This document shows positions 23,900 to 34,924 of a stretch of 64,000 nt of DNA, in pieces. Source of the stretch: Schoenoplectus triqueter (taxonomy: Eukaryota; Streptophyta; Magnoliopsida; Poales; Cyperaceae); assembly GCA_964058805.1 (NCBI GenBank), contig CAXKVV010000022.1, forward strand, positions 248,001 to 312,000, written 5' to 3'. A program made the translations under genes and the position numbers. A model generated the notes under the pieces. That model ran no database searches. It was given only the letters and a program-made list of their open reading frames with translations, and was not told the DNA's origin. How positions within the stretch are numbered: position 1 is the first letter of the stretch; each line of letters opens with the position of its first letter.

Positions 23900-25830
23900 T
23901 GAGGTGGATGACACTCAAGAGATTTAGGAGAGAGAAAGAGATCTCTTGATGTGTCATCAATGCGATCATTTTTTCCTCTAATAAGTGAGACCCACCTGAT
24001 AGTCCCACACAAGCAGCTTCAACAGTCTATACCTAGCCTATCCACTAAATCTAATCAAGTCAAAACAAAGATTAAATACTAATCCCACAAGAAAATTCTA
24101 GATAAAGGTCAGAGGTATAAAAGCTCTGTCACCTCCTATTCATTCAAGGTGGATGACCCTTAAGAGATTCAAGAGAGAGATCTTCTGAGGGGTCATTCAT
24201 CTGATTATTCTTCACTAACATTTGGGTCCCACACCTCAGTGATAGACATCAAGAAAAGTAAAGATCAAACCCTAAGAAACCAACCCTCAGAGCAAACCCT
24301 ATGAGATAAAGCACTACAATCCCAGTATAGCCAGAGCTGTGTCAATGCCGAGCTAGTATTTTTATACAGCTAACTACAAAAATTTTTAATGTGATTTTAC
24401 TTCTAAGGCTGACCAGGTGTCAATATTGCAAACACCTGATCAAGCCAAGATTTGTGTTAACTGTTGATAAGTAATCAACTGTTGGCCAAATCACTTTCAT
24501 GAACATGGATTGAAAGTAAATTTCACAAGACTGATCACATGTCAATGTTGTAAACATCTGATCAAATCTAGATTTATATCAATTATTGACAGCAATCAAA
24601 TGTTGATCAAATCAAATCCTAATAAGCATCAATATAAGTCTAATTGATATTTAATTGGGAGGGGTTTCTGCAAGGGATTTTATTTGGCAGAGACACTGAG
24701 CTACAATTAAAATTTGGGATTTATTTAGAGATAAAAACAGAGTTTTCTTGACAAAAAAATTTTTAACACAAAAAGTAGGGATAATATTGAAATTAAAAAT
24801 TATAGGAGTGATGACCATGAATTTAGGTATTTTTGGACAAGTGGAGCTATTAAAATAAATTCAGAGAAGATAAAATAGATTAAATAGTCAGATCAAAGGG
24901 CTGAGATTTGATCAAGGCCTCTCTGGGTACAACTTGGGGACATAACAAACTTTGGGTACAACTTGGGGACCCAAAGAAGCTCCCAGCCAGTCATGCCACG
25001 TGGCAGCCCCTGATTGAGCCACCTCAGCTATGCCACGTGGCAGCCAACCAGTGGTCCACCTCACCCAGCCTATGCCACATGGCACGGCCACACAGGGCCA
25101 CCTCACCCAGCCCATGCCACAAGGCACAGCCACAGCAAGCTACCTCAGCCTAGCTGTGCCACATGGTATGCTCTGACTCAACCACCTCAGCAGCTATTAG
25201 CAGGCCATTAGGGCTAATAAAAAAGTACATAGGACTTACAAGTGGGGCCTACTAGTCAGGTCTACGAGAGTGTGGTGCACAAACAAACAACAAGCCAAGT
25301 CTACATAGAAACATCAACTAAAATTTAAATAAGAGAAAGAGGAGTGCATGCACCTGACCCACGTGGGTTCTCTCTCTGCGCTCTTCTCCTTCTCTACTTT
25401 GGTGCATGAACAATGAGTGCAGCTGAACTTGTGGATACTCCCTCACTCTCATCTCTTCTCCTCTTCTTCTTTCCGATGGCTGAAGTTGTCGATGGCGCCA
25501 TCAATGGAGATCAAGTAAGGGGTTGCGCTCCAAGTCAATTGCTCCTAGCCCTAGCTATCTCATGCAAAGGAGAGGAAGGTTGTAAGCTTAGAATTTGAAA
25601 TAAGGTAGTGTAGAGAGAGAAATACCTCGAGTTCAAGAGTGAAACTTGCAATTGATGGCTGGGAGAACTTCTAGGATCTCAGGTGACAATGTTAAAACAA
25701 GAATTGAAGAGAGTTGAGTGCTGAAAGTAGGAGATGCACTAACTCACAACTCGGCCTAGGGATGAGTTGATCAAGCACTGTGCTAGAGCTATAAAATCGA
25801 TAAAGAAAGTGTGCAGGGAGTTGTCTGACA
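23900..25830 (+). repeat. Dispersed repeat family R1, copy 2
   Basis: This is the most complete copy. It aligns with 2262-4000 over essentially its length and with the reverse complement of 29330-30905 from its start to the GCAGCTGAACTTGTGG boundary at about 25428-25443. A block at 24993-25200 holds about five units of ~45-50 bp, each centred on TGCCACGTGGCA or a one-base variant and followed by a CCACCTCA-type spacer. Short frames here (24908-25211) only translate that subrepeat. There is no coding capacity. It may be an LTR of a Tat-like element, since it abuts the antisense PMD gene. Confidence 0.65.
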
Positions 25831-27430
25831 CAAAAAGGATGAGATTGAAGTTTTGAGATACAAGAAACAAGCCACGAATCAAAGAGAAAGACTGAGACTT
25901 GGTAAGCTTGCAATGGAGAATAAATGCAAATACAATCAACTGTTGGAAAATTGAGCTAAAGGAGCGTGTGAGTAGTTTATAAATGAATGCAATAAGATCC
26001 AGAAGGGTCTAGAAGAGACTAAAAGAGCTTGCAAGAGTATGAAGACCAAGTAGTGCCAAATCAGTAAATAAAGTGAGGGCATAACTACCTCTGGGAAGTT
26101 ACACACGAGTTAAGCAATTGAAGACTTAGTTGAGTGAACCATAGAGCACAACAGAGTAGCTTGAGTAAGTGAAATAATGCACTAAGTGCAGTTAAAGTTA
26201 GAGAGTCAAATTCGGTCAAACCAACCCAACCTATATATAAACCTCAATTCAGCAGCAATTCAGGGAGAGAGACAAGAAAGCAACACCTACACATTGCCTA
26301 TTACACCTCTGTACTACTCAAGAGCCCTAAAGAGCAAATGAGAAGCCAATTGGCCGATTGATCTCAACAAGTGTTGAGAACTCACTATATACTCAACCCC
26401 TTCCATCATTAACAGTTAATTCAAGAGCTCAGAGCTACAGAGAAGGATAAAGGTAAGTGTATTCAATGAAGAATTAGGAGTTTGAGATGTAATTGTATTC
26501 GGTCTCAATCGATTCAGTAAATTTTAATACTATCGTCTGCATTTTCATGATTTTCTTTTTCAATTCAATCGAATTTCTTACTTTCTTTGATTGAATCTCT
26601 TCTCTGAGTTATCATCTTGCTATCTTGATTATTTCTTTACAATTCCTTTGCTTCTTTGTTCATTAATTGAATGATTAAAGCATTGAAGCCAATCTGTCAA
26701 TAAAGCTAGTCGAAGACAGAGTGATCTCCTAGCTATAATCACAGTAATTGATTGATCGAAGGTCACTGACCTCTCAATCTCTGTGTTTCCAAGTAATTGC
26801 TTCAAGGATTCGACTTTGAATCAAGTAATTGATCAAAGTTCCTAAGCTAATCGTTGGAACTCGAAGTCAGTATCGCAATTGTATTCGCAAACACCACAAT
26901 TGATCAAGCTACATGCTTTGATCAAGGCACATTGCATAGGCGACAAGTTCTGTATCAACAAGGTCGAATGAATCTTAGCAATTGATTGGAAATACTGAGT
27001 GTAGTACCGAATCAGTAATCGGTACCAACTGTCGTCACTGTCTCAGCGTAATTCAAGCAAGAACAAGGATAATTGCGATGATTAAGCTACTGATTATATC
27101 TATTGAAGTCTATAACTGTGTAAAGAAGCTGAGAATTGTGAGAAATTACTATCAAATCGATTCAATTTGATTGAAGAATGTATTTGGTACTAAAGCGGTA
27201 CGAGTCAGTTAATTGAACTCGGTGGCACCGATGATGCACCGCACCGGTGCACGATCAGAGTGCACAGTCAGACTCTCCACACCAAGGCAATGCCAACGGT
27301 GGTGGCTGATCTCCGATCAGGCCACCAAAGCTTTAAGATCATTTCTCCAGTGCGTATCTCAAAGCTTGAGTGAGAGAGACAGAAGAGAAGATCTCCAACA
27401 CCAATCTCAAAGGGTCACACAAATCCTATA
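25831..27430 (+). other. LTR-like or leader-like non-coding region
   Basis: TATATATAAA at 26232-26241 is followed by a CAGCAGCAATTCAGGG-type purine/pyrimidine leader. A TCTCTTTGATTGAATCTC-type pyrimidine-rich stretch follows, then GTGGCACCGATGATGCACCGCACCGG near 27221, which may include a primer-binding-type TGG start at 27223. These features suit a retrotransposon promoter and leader. No paired LTR was proven and no protein frame is convincing. Confidence 0.3.
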
Positions 27431-28630
27431 GTAGATCCAAAGGATCTGGACTGTTGGATATTTAGAAAATTAAAGCAAAATCTAATCTGGACCTTTGATC
27501 CATCTAACATAAATCTCAATTAAATCTAGCGGCCCAAATAAAATAAAGAGTTAATTAAAAGATATGTGCTAATCTTAATATAGATCCAACAGTCCAGATT
27601 AATCCAGTGATTAATCTCAACCCAGTTAGTAAATGGACCCAACAGTTAAAAATAAAAGAGAAATAAATCTCGGCCCAATCCAATTAAGCCAAACAGTCAA
27701 TTAATAACAGAAAATTAAAAATAAAGAGTAAATAAATCATTCGGAGGCATTCTCAAACTCCAAATTAACTCAAATTTATTTCTATTTTTTTTCATAGTAT
27801 TTTTCTATGTAAAAATATTTCAGTTTTAAGAATTTTAATGTACTAAAATAATTTAAAAGCAAAATGACATTATTTGTTTTTTCTATTTGACCAAGGTTGA
27901 GTTGCTATTTTGAAAATCCAAATAAAATTCTGAATAATGGCCAACCTATTTTCTATTATTTCTTGTAAGTGAGTTTCTATAAAAATAAGGAGATTTAGAA
28001 ATAAAAATAAAATCACGTTTGTAATTGAGATAATAATAAAGAGTATTATCTTATTAATAAAAGTAAATAATAAATGCAATAATTCTTTTTGCATTTTTTA
28101 GGTGATTAAATAAGCTCACACAAAGGGTGTAGAGCAACACAATAATTTTGCACAAGTAATACAACATTCAAAATAGTCAGTTGATAACAGTTAGGACAAG
28201 AACATCATGATGCCTACCAAGAAAATAACTGAGACTACAACATCGACATAACGAGTGTGATGATTTCAAAGAAGAACATTATGATGTCTGAAGAAGTGAC
28301 TTCATGATACTGAAATTGATGGTCCATCGATCATCAATGCACTAGCTACCTCCAAAGGCTAGTGGTGCACAAATATAGGACTGATCTGCTCGCAAGCCCA
28401 TGATCTAACTAGATTTGAAGAGTTAAGCTGAACTGTCTAGAAGCTCACTCTCCAACAAACCTATCTCAATATTAGACCAGCCAAGAGCTCTGAGTCTAAT
28501 TTTGTGTATATGGTTACCTTAAATCTATGAATTGGCTAAGTACTCAGAGTTCATGATTTGGGAGATCAAGTAAGACGACTGTAGGGACTCTGTCCATTGT
28601 CTACTGACTCTGTGTCTTGAATAATTATTC
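27431..28630. other. Non-coding, retroelement-like spacer
   Basis: From 27431 to about 27750 the sequence repeats phrases such as ATCTCAATTAAATC, GATCCAACAGTCCAGATT and GGCCCAA, suggesting a degenerate short tandem repeat. After 27770 it is AT-rich. No gene or RNA is recognisable. It lies between the two inverted copies of R1. Confidence 0.4.
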
Positions 28631-28639
28631 ATGACTTGA

Positions 28640-29260
28640 CATGCTAGCAAGACTAAACTGATCTGCTTGTAAGTTTGTCTTCTAGTCTATGAGATTGAAC
28701 TGATGTGTTTGTAAGTTCATCTCTCAAGACATAAGATTGAACTGATATATAGTAGGTTCATCTTCTAAACAGTAAAATCGAACCGATCCATTTGTAGGTT
28801 CATTCACTAACACACATGTCTCAATGTTGAACTGGCTTAGCGTTTCATGTTTGACTTTGTCTGCATAAGTGTTTCTAGGTTTATGAACTTAGTGCCTAAA
28901 ATTCCTGATCTAGAAGATTAGCAAGATGAACAAGTGGGTCATATCCATTCATCTTCTGATTCACCAACCTCAAGATCAACTGGCTCAGTACTTCGAGTTG
29001 TATTTTGTGTAATTGGTCATTGACTAGTGAAGATTAAACTGATATGTTAGTAAGTTCATTTTCTAGATCAATCAAGATTGAGTCGATATGTTAGTAGACT
29101 CATCTTCTATCCCTCCGTAGAGATTGACCTGATCTATTTGTAAGATTGTCTCTTAGAGTTGTAAAGATTGACCCAATTTATAGTAAGTTCATTTTTCTCT
29201 GCCACATAATGAATTGATCTGTCAGTAAGTTCATCTTTCTTTACCACTTTATTATCATTT
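28640..29260. repeat. Degenerate tandem repeat, ~60-70-bp unit
   Basis: Variants of 'agattgaactgatctgttagtaagttcatcttct' recur about ten times, for example near 28690, 28737, 28780, 29035, 29085, 29122, 29167 and 29215. The units have diverged by substitutions and indels. There is no coding capacity. The block directly precedes the inverted copy of R1. Confidence 0.65.
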
Positions 29261-29329
29261 AGCTATAGTATTTGCTTCCTCTTTCGAGATCCAGAGGTGC
29301 CTCGAGGTTATTGACTACTCGACCACAAG

Positions 29330-30905
29330 TTTAGCTGCACTCGGCGTTCATACACCAAAGTAGAGAAGGAAATGAGCGCAGAGAGAGAACCCACAGGGGC
29401 CAGGTGCATGCACTCCTCTTTCTCTTATTTAAATTACAGTTTATGTTTCTGTGTAAACTTGGATTGTTGTTTGTTTGTGCACCACACTCTCGTAGACCTG
29501 ACTAGTAGGCCCCACTTGTAAGTCCTCTGTACTTTTTTCTTAGCCCTAATGGCCAGCTAATAGTTGTCATGTGGCACAGCTAGGCTGAGGTGGCTTATTG
29601 TGGCTGTGCCTTGTGGCATGGGCTGGGTGAGGTGGCCCTGTGTGGCCGTGCCATGTGGCATAGACTGGGTGAGGTGGACCACTGGTTGGCTGCCACGTGA
29701 CACTCTGGTGGGGCCCACCTGTCAGGTCTGTAGGGGTGTGGTTCCCACCTAGTTGAGGTGGACCAATAGGAGGCTGCCACGTGGCACAAATGTGTTGAGG
29801 TGGCTTAATCAGTGGCTGCCACGTGGCATGGCTGGCTGGGATGGTTACTGTGCTGGGAGCTTCTTTGGGTCCCTAAGTTGTACCCAAAGTGTGTTATGTC
29901 CCCAAGTTGTATCTAGAGAGGCCTTGATCAAATCTCAACCCTTTGATCTGCCTATTTAATCTGTTTTATTTTCTCTGAATTTGTTTTAATAGCTCCACTT
30001 GTCCAAAAATTCAGAAATTTTCATCAAAAATTTCTAAATTCATGGTGATCACTCTTATAATTTTTAATTCTAATATTGCCCCTGATTTCATGTGTTAAAA
30101 ATTTCTTTGTTAAGAAAATCTTATTTTCCTCTCTAAATAAATCCTAAATTTCAATTGTAGCTCAATGTCTCTGCCAAATAAAATTTCTTTGCAGAAACCC
30201 CCCTAATTAAACACCAATTAGATTTGTATTGATGCTTATTGGGATTTGATTTAATCAACAGTTGATTACATATCAACAATTGATACAAATCTAGACTTGA
30301 TCAGATATTTATAACATTGGCATCTGATCAGTCTTGTGAAAATAACTTTCAATCAATGTTCATGAAAGTGATTTGGATAATAATTAATTACTTGTCAACA
30401 TTTAACACAAATCTTAGATTAATTAGGTGTTTGCAACATTGGCACCTGGTCAACCTTGAAAAAAAATCACATTGAAATTTTTTGTAGTTAGCTATATCAA
30501 AATATTGGCTCGGCATTGACACAACTCTGGCTATACTAGGATTATACTGTTTTTATCTCTTAGGATTTTCTCTGAGGGTTCGATTTGAGGGTTAGTTTCT
30601 TAGGGTTTGATCTTGACTTTTCTTGATGTCTATCACTAAGGTGTAGGACCCACCTGTCAGTGAAGAATAATCAGATGAATGACCCCTCTGGAGATCTCTC
30701 TCTTGAATCTCCTAAGGGTCATCCACCTCGAATGAACAGGATGTGACAGAGCTTTTGTACATCTGACCTTTATTTAAAATTTTCTTGTGGGATTAATATT
30801 TAATCTTTGTTCCGACTTGATTAGATTTAGTGTATAGACTAGGTTTAGACTGTGAAAGCTGCTTGTGTGGGATTGTCAGGTGGATTCCACTTGTCAGACT
30901 TGAGC
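29330..30905 (-). repeat. Dispersed repeat family R1, copy 3 (inverted)
   Basis: The reverse complement aligns closely with copy 2. Shared blocks include the GCATGCACCTGGCCC and GTGGTGCACAAACAAACAAC regions, the CCACGTGGCA subrepeats (here 29560-29850) and the TCAATGCCGAGC stretch. Copies 2 and 3 are more like each other than like copy 1. Together they form inverted repeats of about 1.5 kb separated by 3.9 kb. Small frames at 29564-29959 are translations of the subrepeat. Confidence 0.7.
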
Positions 30906-31179
30906 ACAAGTGGCTTTGATAGATGTACTGGCGAGGTTGTATCAGTATCTCATATTCAATAGTCTCTGAAACTTATATTGTTGGAAGAGTAGTAGAATAT
31001 CACATATCACATACCTTCAATAAAACTAACTCGCCATCTGCACAAAGTTCATATTCCATCTCGTTCTCAGCTCCTTTTAAACTTTTAGAACTATTCCCTT
31101 GTAAATTAGAATTAGTTTTCTTTGTCGAGGACCATTGCATTTGGAACTTGACTGGTATATAAATCTAATACCTTCCCTT

Positions 31180-32720
31180 TTTCTTTAGACTCGTCGTTAC
31201 CGCCAGCCCTACCTTGGCCAGCAGGTGGAGGAGATGGTTGCGATAGACCATAAGATTTTTTTCTTAATCTCCATTGTCACATCATATCTCATCCAAAATC
31301 CATTAGGATCGTAATATATATTTCATTAGAGCGGGAGAAGCTTAATTGCATCACATAAGTCAACTCTCAACTCCGCTCTCCTAAGATCTAAAACTAAAAC
31401 CTAATCATATGGCTCAAACAAATGAGTAAACTCATGAAAAAATCATAACTTCATAGGGAAATCATACACCTGAACCCAAACCGTCCTTAGTCGAGCCCCT
31501 TCATATAGAGCGGGGTCCCACTTCGACACTGACAACTCAATATTTTTCAACGAATTGAGCCTCGAGTTGTCACATTATGTAACAACCTTTGGTCAAGAGC
31601 CTCGATTAAAAACCTAGAATCATCACAATATCGTACAACTTAGCGATGTTGAGGCATCAATAACTGAGAGAAGTTTCAATCATTGTACAACCAAGCCCCA
31701 CTATATCAGAGATAACTATGTTTTTCTCAAAAGTTGCTTCAAGAAGCTGGCTAGCCTCAGAGTAGCCAAAACATATCGAGAATTAGGCATCTTAGATCTT
31801 AGATCAAGTGTTGGAAAATATGATTGGGAGTAAAAACAGATGAATATGTGGTATAAAGTCCCAACGGAGGTAGATTAGAGGAAGAATGTAAGGGAGAAGG
31901 TATTAGCTATGCAAACTTACATTAAAAGCAACGATGCCTTAAACCGTGATAACGAAAGCAAATAAGCAGTGGTGAAGCCAGAATTTTAGATTAGGAGGGG
32001 CCGAGGCTGGATGTGTCAAACATTTATACAGAGAAAAAAATATTATGGGGACAGACATACAAAATTTTAAATTTTTTATAAAATTATATATGATTTTCTG
32101 ACGTTTTTGAAATTACATATCCACTGGGGTGGGTAGTTACCCCGAGGAATGAAGTGGGCAGATATGTATTGAAATAATTACACTATTTACATGGACAACA
32201 TTGAAAATTGTGTTAGTGGCTTTTTACAGTGAGATTTTACGGTCCAATACACCTAAAATACTTGAGAGGATTTAGATTCTAGCCCCCCCCCCCCCCCCAG
32301 CCTTCTGAATCCGCCACTGCAAACAAGGGCATTTATGCACTCTGGAGCGAGGTGTCCCTTATCATCACATCTCATACACATCGGGACGTTGCCCATTTGT
32401 CTCATCCAGACGATTACGTACACTATTAGATCGATCTTTTGAACTCAGATCACGCGGTCACCATTGTTGTTGCACGCGTTTAGAGTTTTGTACCGTCTGT
32501 TTGTAAGAAGGCCTTTGGACTTCTACACAGAATTTCAACAGAATTGTCATTCCGTGCAAGACCTTTTTCATAGCCTGAATCGACTAGATCATAGGATCCG
32601 TCATGATTGACACAAATTATGTATTTGCGATCACGATCTCTTTTCTTCTTCTTTTTTTTGTCTTTTTTTTCCGTCTTGTTTCATAATCGCTCATAAATCG
32701 CCACAACATGCATAGTTGAC
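31180..32720 (-). pseudogene. Zinc-knuckle / DUF4283-like gene remnant, split by a hAT
   Basis: On the minus strand, just right of the inserted hAT, the frame reads CMRCDDKGHLAPEC (about 32345-32386), a canonical Cys-x2-Cys-x4-His-x4-Cys zinc knuckle. Immediately left of the insertion the same frame resumes with a second knuckle in which the second Cys is Tyr and a stop falls inside. Further down, near 31390-31535, a frame with VWVQVYDFPMKL followed by FTHLFEP and VLVLDLRRAELRV resembles the DUF4283-type domain common in transposon-associated plant zinc-knuckle proteins. Stops are frequent. In such proteins the knuckles bind nucleic acid. The upstream part (32400-32720) is Lys/Arg-rich. Function is presumed lost. 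Confidence 0.5.
31967..32319. mobile_element. Non-autonomous hAT-type element inside the zinc-knuckle remnant
   Basis: The ends are CAGTGGTGAAGCCAGAA at 31967 and TTCTGAATCCGCCACTG at 32319, which are imperfect terminal inverted repeats. Flanking octamers CAAATAAG (31959-31966) and CAAACAAG (32320-32327) match at 7 of 8 positions, fitting an 8-bp hAT target duplication. A run of 16 C lies near the right end (32283-32298). It has no transposase. It interrupts a tandem zinc-knuckle frame on the minus strand. Confidence 0.75.
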
Positions 32721-33024
32721 ATTTGACAATATAAGCTAGCTGCTATGCGATTTAGTTAGCATTTCAGCAGGGGCGCAATCGCGCGAGGACCTGAAGTTAT
32801 GTTCATGTATGTCTCCATCTTAAAATATGTATATTTCAACATATAATATTTTGTACACAATTGTAAAGTTTGTCGGTGCAAAATTAGTAAAGCCTAAAAT
32901 CTAATAAAAATATAATTGAGGCTATAACACTATGTATAATACAATACGAATTCATCTCTGTTTTAATTCTTTTTAGTAATCAATTCGAAATTCTCAACGT
33001 AATTGCATATTTATATTTAATTTC

Positions 33025-33345
33025 GGAAAGGGACCAATTAACAATGACAATCTTGACAATCTTGATAATAAATATTCAAATAAATATGAAAAATATTAAA
33101 AATAAAAAAAATATAAATATGTTCTTCTACTTATAATTTGATGGTGGTTCGAATTTTATGCGATTTCATTATTGTTTGAACTATCAAACTATAATGAAAT
33201 TGTATGAAATTTAAATCACTATCAATCTATAAGTAAAAGAACTTATCTATAATTTTTTTATTATTAAGAATTTTTTTGTATTTATTTGAAAATTAATTAT
33301 CAAGATTGTCAAGATAACCTATTGTTAAGGATCCCTTCTCTTTAT
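33025..33345. mobile_element. Long-hairpin MITE, family D
   Basis: AAAGGGACCAATTAACAATG near 33029 and ATCTTGACAATCTTGATAAT near 33052 are mirrored on the right by ATTATCAAGATTGTCAAGAT near 33296 and CCTATTGTTAAGGATCCCTT near 33319. The internal arms also pair (TTCTTCTACTTATA with TATAAGTAAAAGAAC). The ~315-bp element is self-complementary almost throughout and non-coding. Confidence 0.7.
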
Positions 33346-33984
33346 TTTTATAGACCAAATTTTCTATTTTTGTAGATAATTAAAAAATCATTGATTTATT
33401 TAAATATTGGGAATCATTCAAAGAAGTTATTTTTTTACCTATCAAAAATATTTTAAAAATATAAAAAATTACTCTACAAATAAAAGTGTATATAAAAATT
33501 ATATTGAACAGTTCAGATTAACTATTAAGATTTTAAATGTGGAGAATATAGACCCGTACTATCCAAACTATGCATAATATAATTCTTTTTGATAATTGAT
33601 GTCCGTAGCCCATGCATAGTAAAATAGCATAAATTTTTTTACATAAATTTATGTGATCTTCATTTAAAATGACATATATCATTTTGTGGCCTAGTCAAAT
33701 TCAACTTAATATTCTACGAGCAATTCCCATTAATTATTACGATGACAAAAAATAAATTTGCTTGTCACAATGCAATTTTGTAATTCTATTCATATCAATT
33801 TTTCACAATATTTTCATGACAATTACTAAAATAAAAACGCTCATATAACTTGAATAAAACTGCAAAATCTGTATGGAACATTTACAAGTTCTAAGTGCTA
33901 CACAACCCTGCAATTGAATGTGCAAATGACACATCAGCATTTACATTTTATTTACCAACGAAATGGGAGATTTATTTTTCCGTC

Positions 33985-34920
33985 GAACTCTAAAAAAATT
34001 AATTTTACGAATGTATCTTCTTTTTAGTGATTTACAACATTATCTCTATTTTTCCACATTCATGCTCATAGTTATAAATAAACATTGTGTTCACAAGTTA
34101 AAATTCCAAAAAATATTATATACTGAAAACTAACCATAGTGTCCGAACTCGTGCGGACAAAGCTAAATGGAATTTATGTAGGGCTGTCAATGGCATTATT
34201 TTGACTATTTATCTGATTATACCCGATAAGACGGGTATGGGCGAGATTTTATTTTTGTTAGGTTATCGGGTATAGATATGGGTAAGAAATTTTTTTGTTA
34301 ACTTATTGGCTATAGATATGGGTAAGGAGCTTTCGTTATCCATTATTCATTGGGTAAATTATATAAATATAATTATTTTATATTTTTAATAAATATATAT
34401 ATAGTTAAATGAATTATTTTTATGTTCTAAATTTTTTATTCAAATTATTTTCGATTCTAAATTTTTTGTTCAAATTAGTTTTTAAATTTTAAATTTTAAA
34501 TTTGTGTTTTAGAATGAAAAAATAAAAAAATTAAAACCTGACGGATGTGATAGTTGTACAGCTGTCACATCTGTCAGCATTTTTTTTTTAAATTCGGCAC
34601 AACCCTTTAATAGCGGTTGTTATAAAGCATACCCTTTAATAGCGGTTGTTGCATAAGAACTGCTAATAAAGGGTGCCTTTAATAGCAATTGTTATATAAC
34701 AACCGCTATTAAAGTGTATTCTTTAATAGCGGTTCTCAAGACTTTTTATAGCACCCCTCATTAACAACCCCCTTTGGACCGCTATAAAATATGGTTTTTG
34801 ACCGCTATTAAAAGCATATTGTGTAGTAGTGGGACGTGAATGTCAAAAAATGGAGATAGTTTGTCGAATATTTAAAAAGAAGGATATATTCACAAAAAAA
34901 AACATTTTTTGGGATTAGAT
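33985..34920. mobile_element. Composite DNA-transposon remnant with ~80-bp inverted ends and a CACTA-like end inside
   Basis: The left segment 33985-34068 (CTTCTTTTTAGTGATTTACA, TATCTCTATTTTTCCACATTC) is the inverted, diverged match of 34836-34915 (GTGAATGTC, GGAGATAGTTTGTCGAATAT, AAAAAGAAGGATATATTC). Just inside the right arm the sequence ends GTGTAGTAGTG at 34831, i.e. CACTACTACAC on the minus strand. It is preceded by many AATAGCGGTT/AACCGCTATT repeats (34600-34815), the layout of a CACTA terminus with subterminal repeats. A palindromic block also lies at 34538-34577. At 34178-34330 a TAGGGCTGTCAATGG start with GGGTATGGG repeats resembles one end of a hAT. Boundaries are uncertain and no transposase is present. 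Confidence 0.45.
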
Positions 34921-34924
34921 CACT

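Noticed and set aside
24908..25211. Three overlapping frames rich in His, Pro, Thr and Trp
   Set aside because: They lie on the CCACGTGG subrepeats of R1 and are mirrored by similar frames in the inverted copy at 29.6-29.9 kb. There is no independent evidence of coding.
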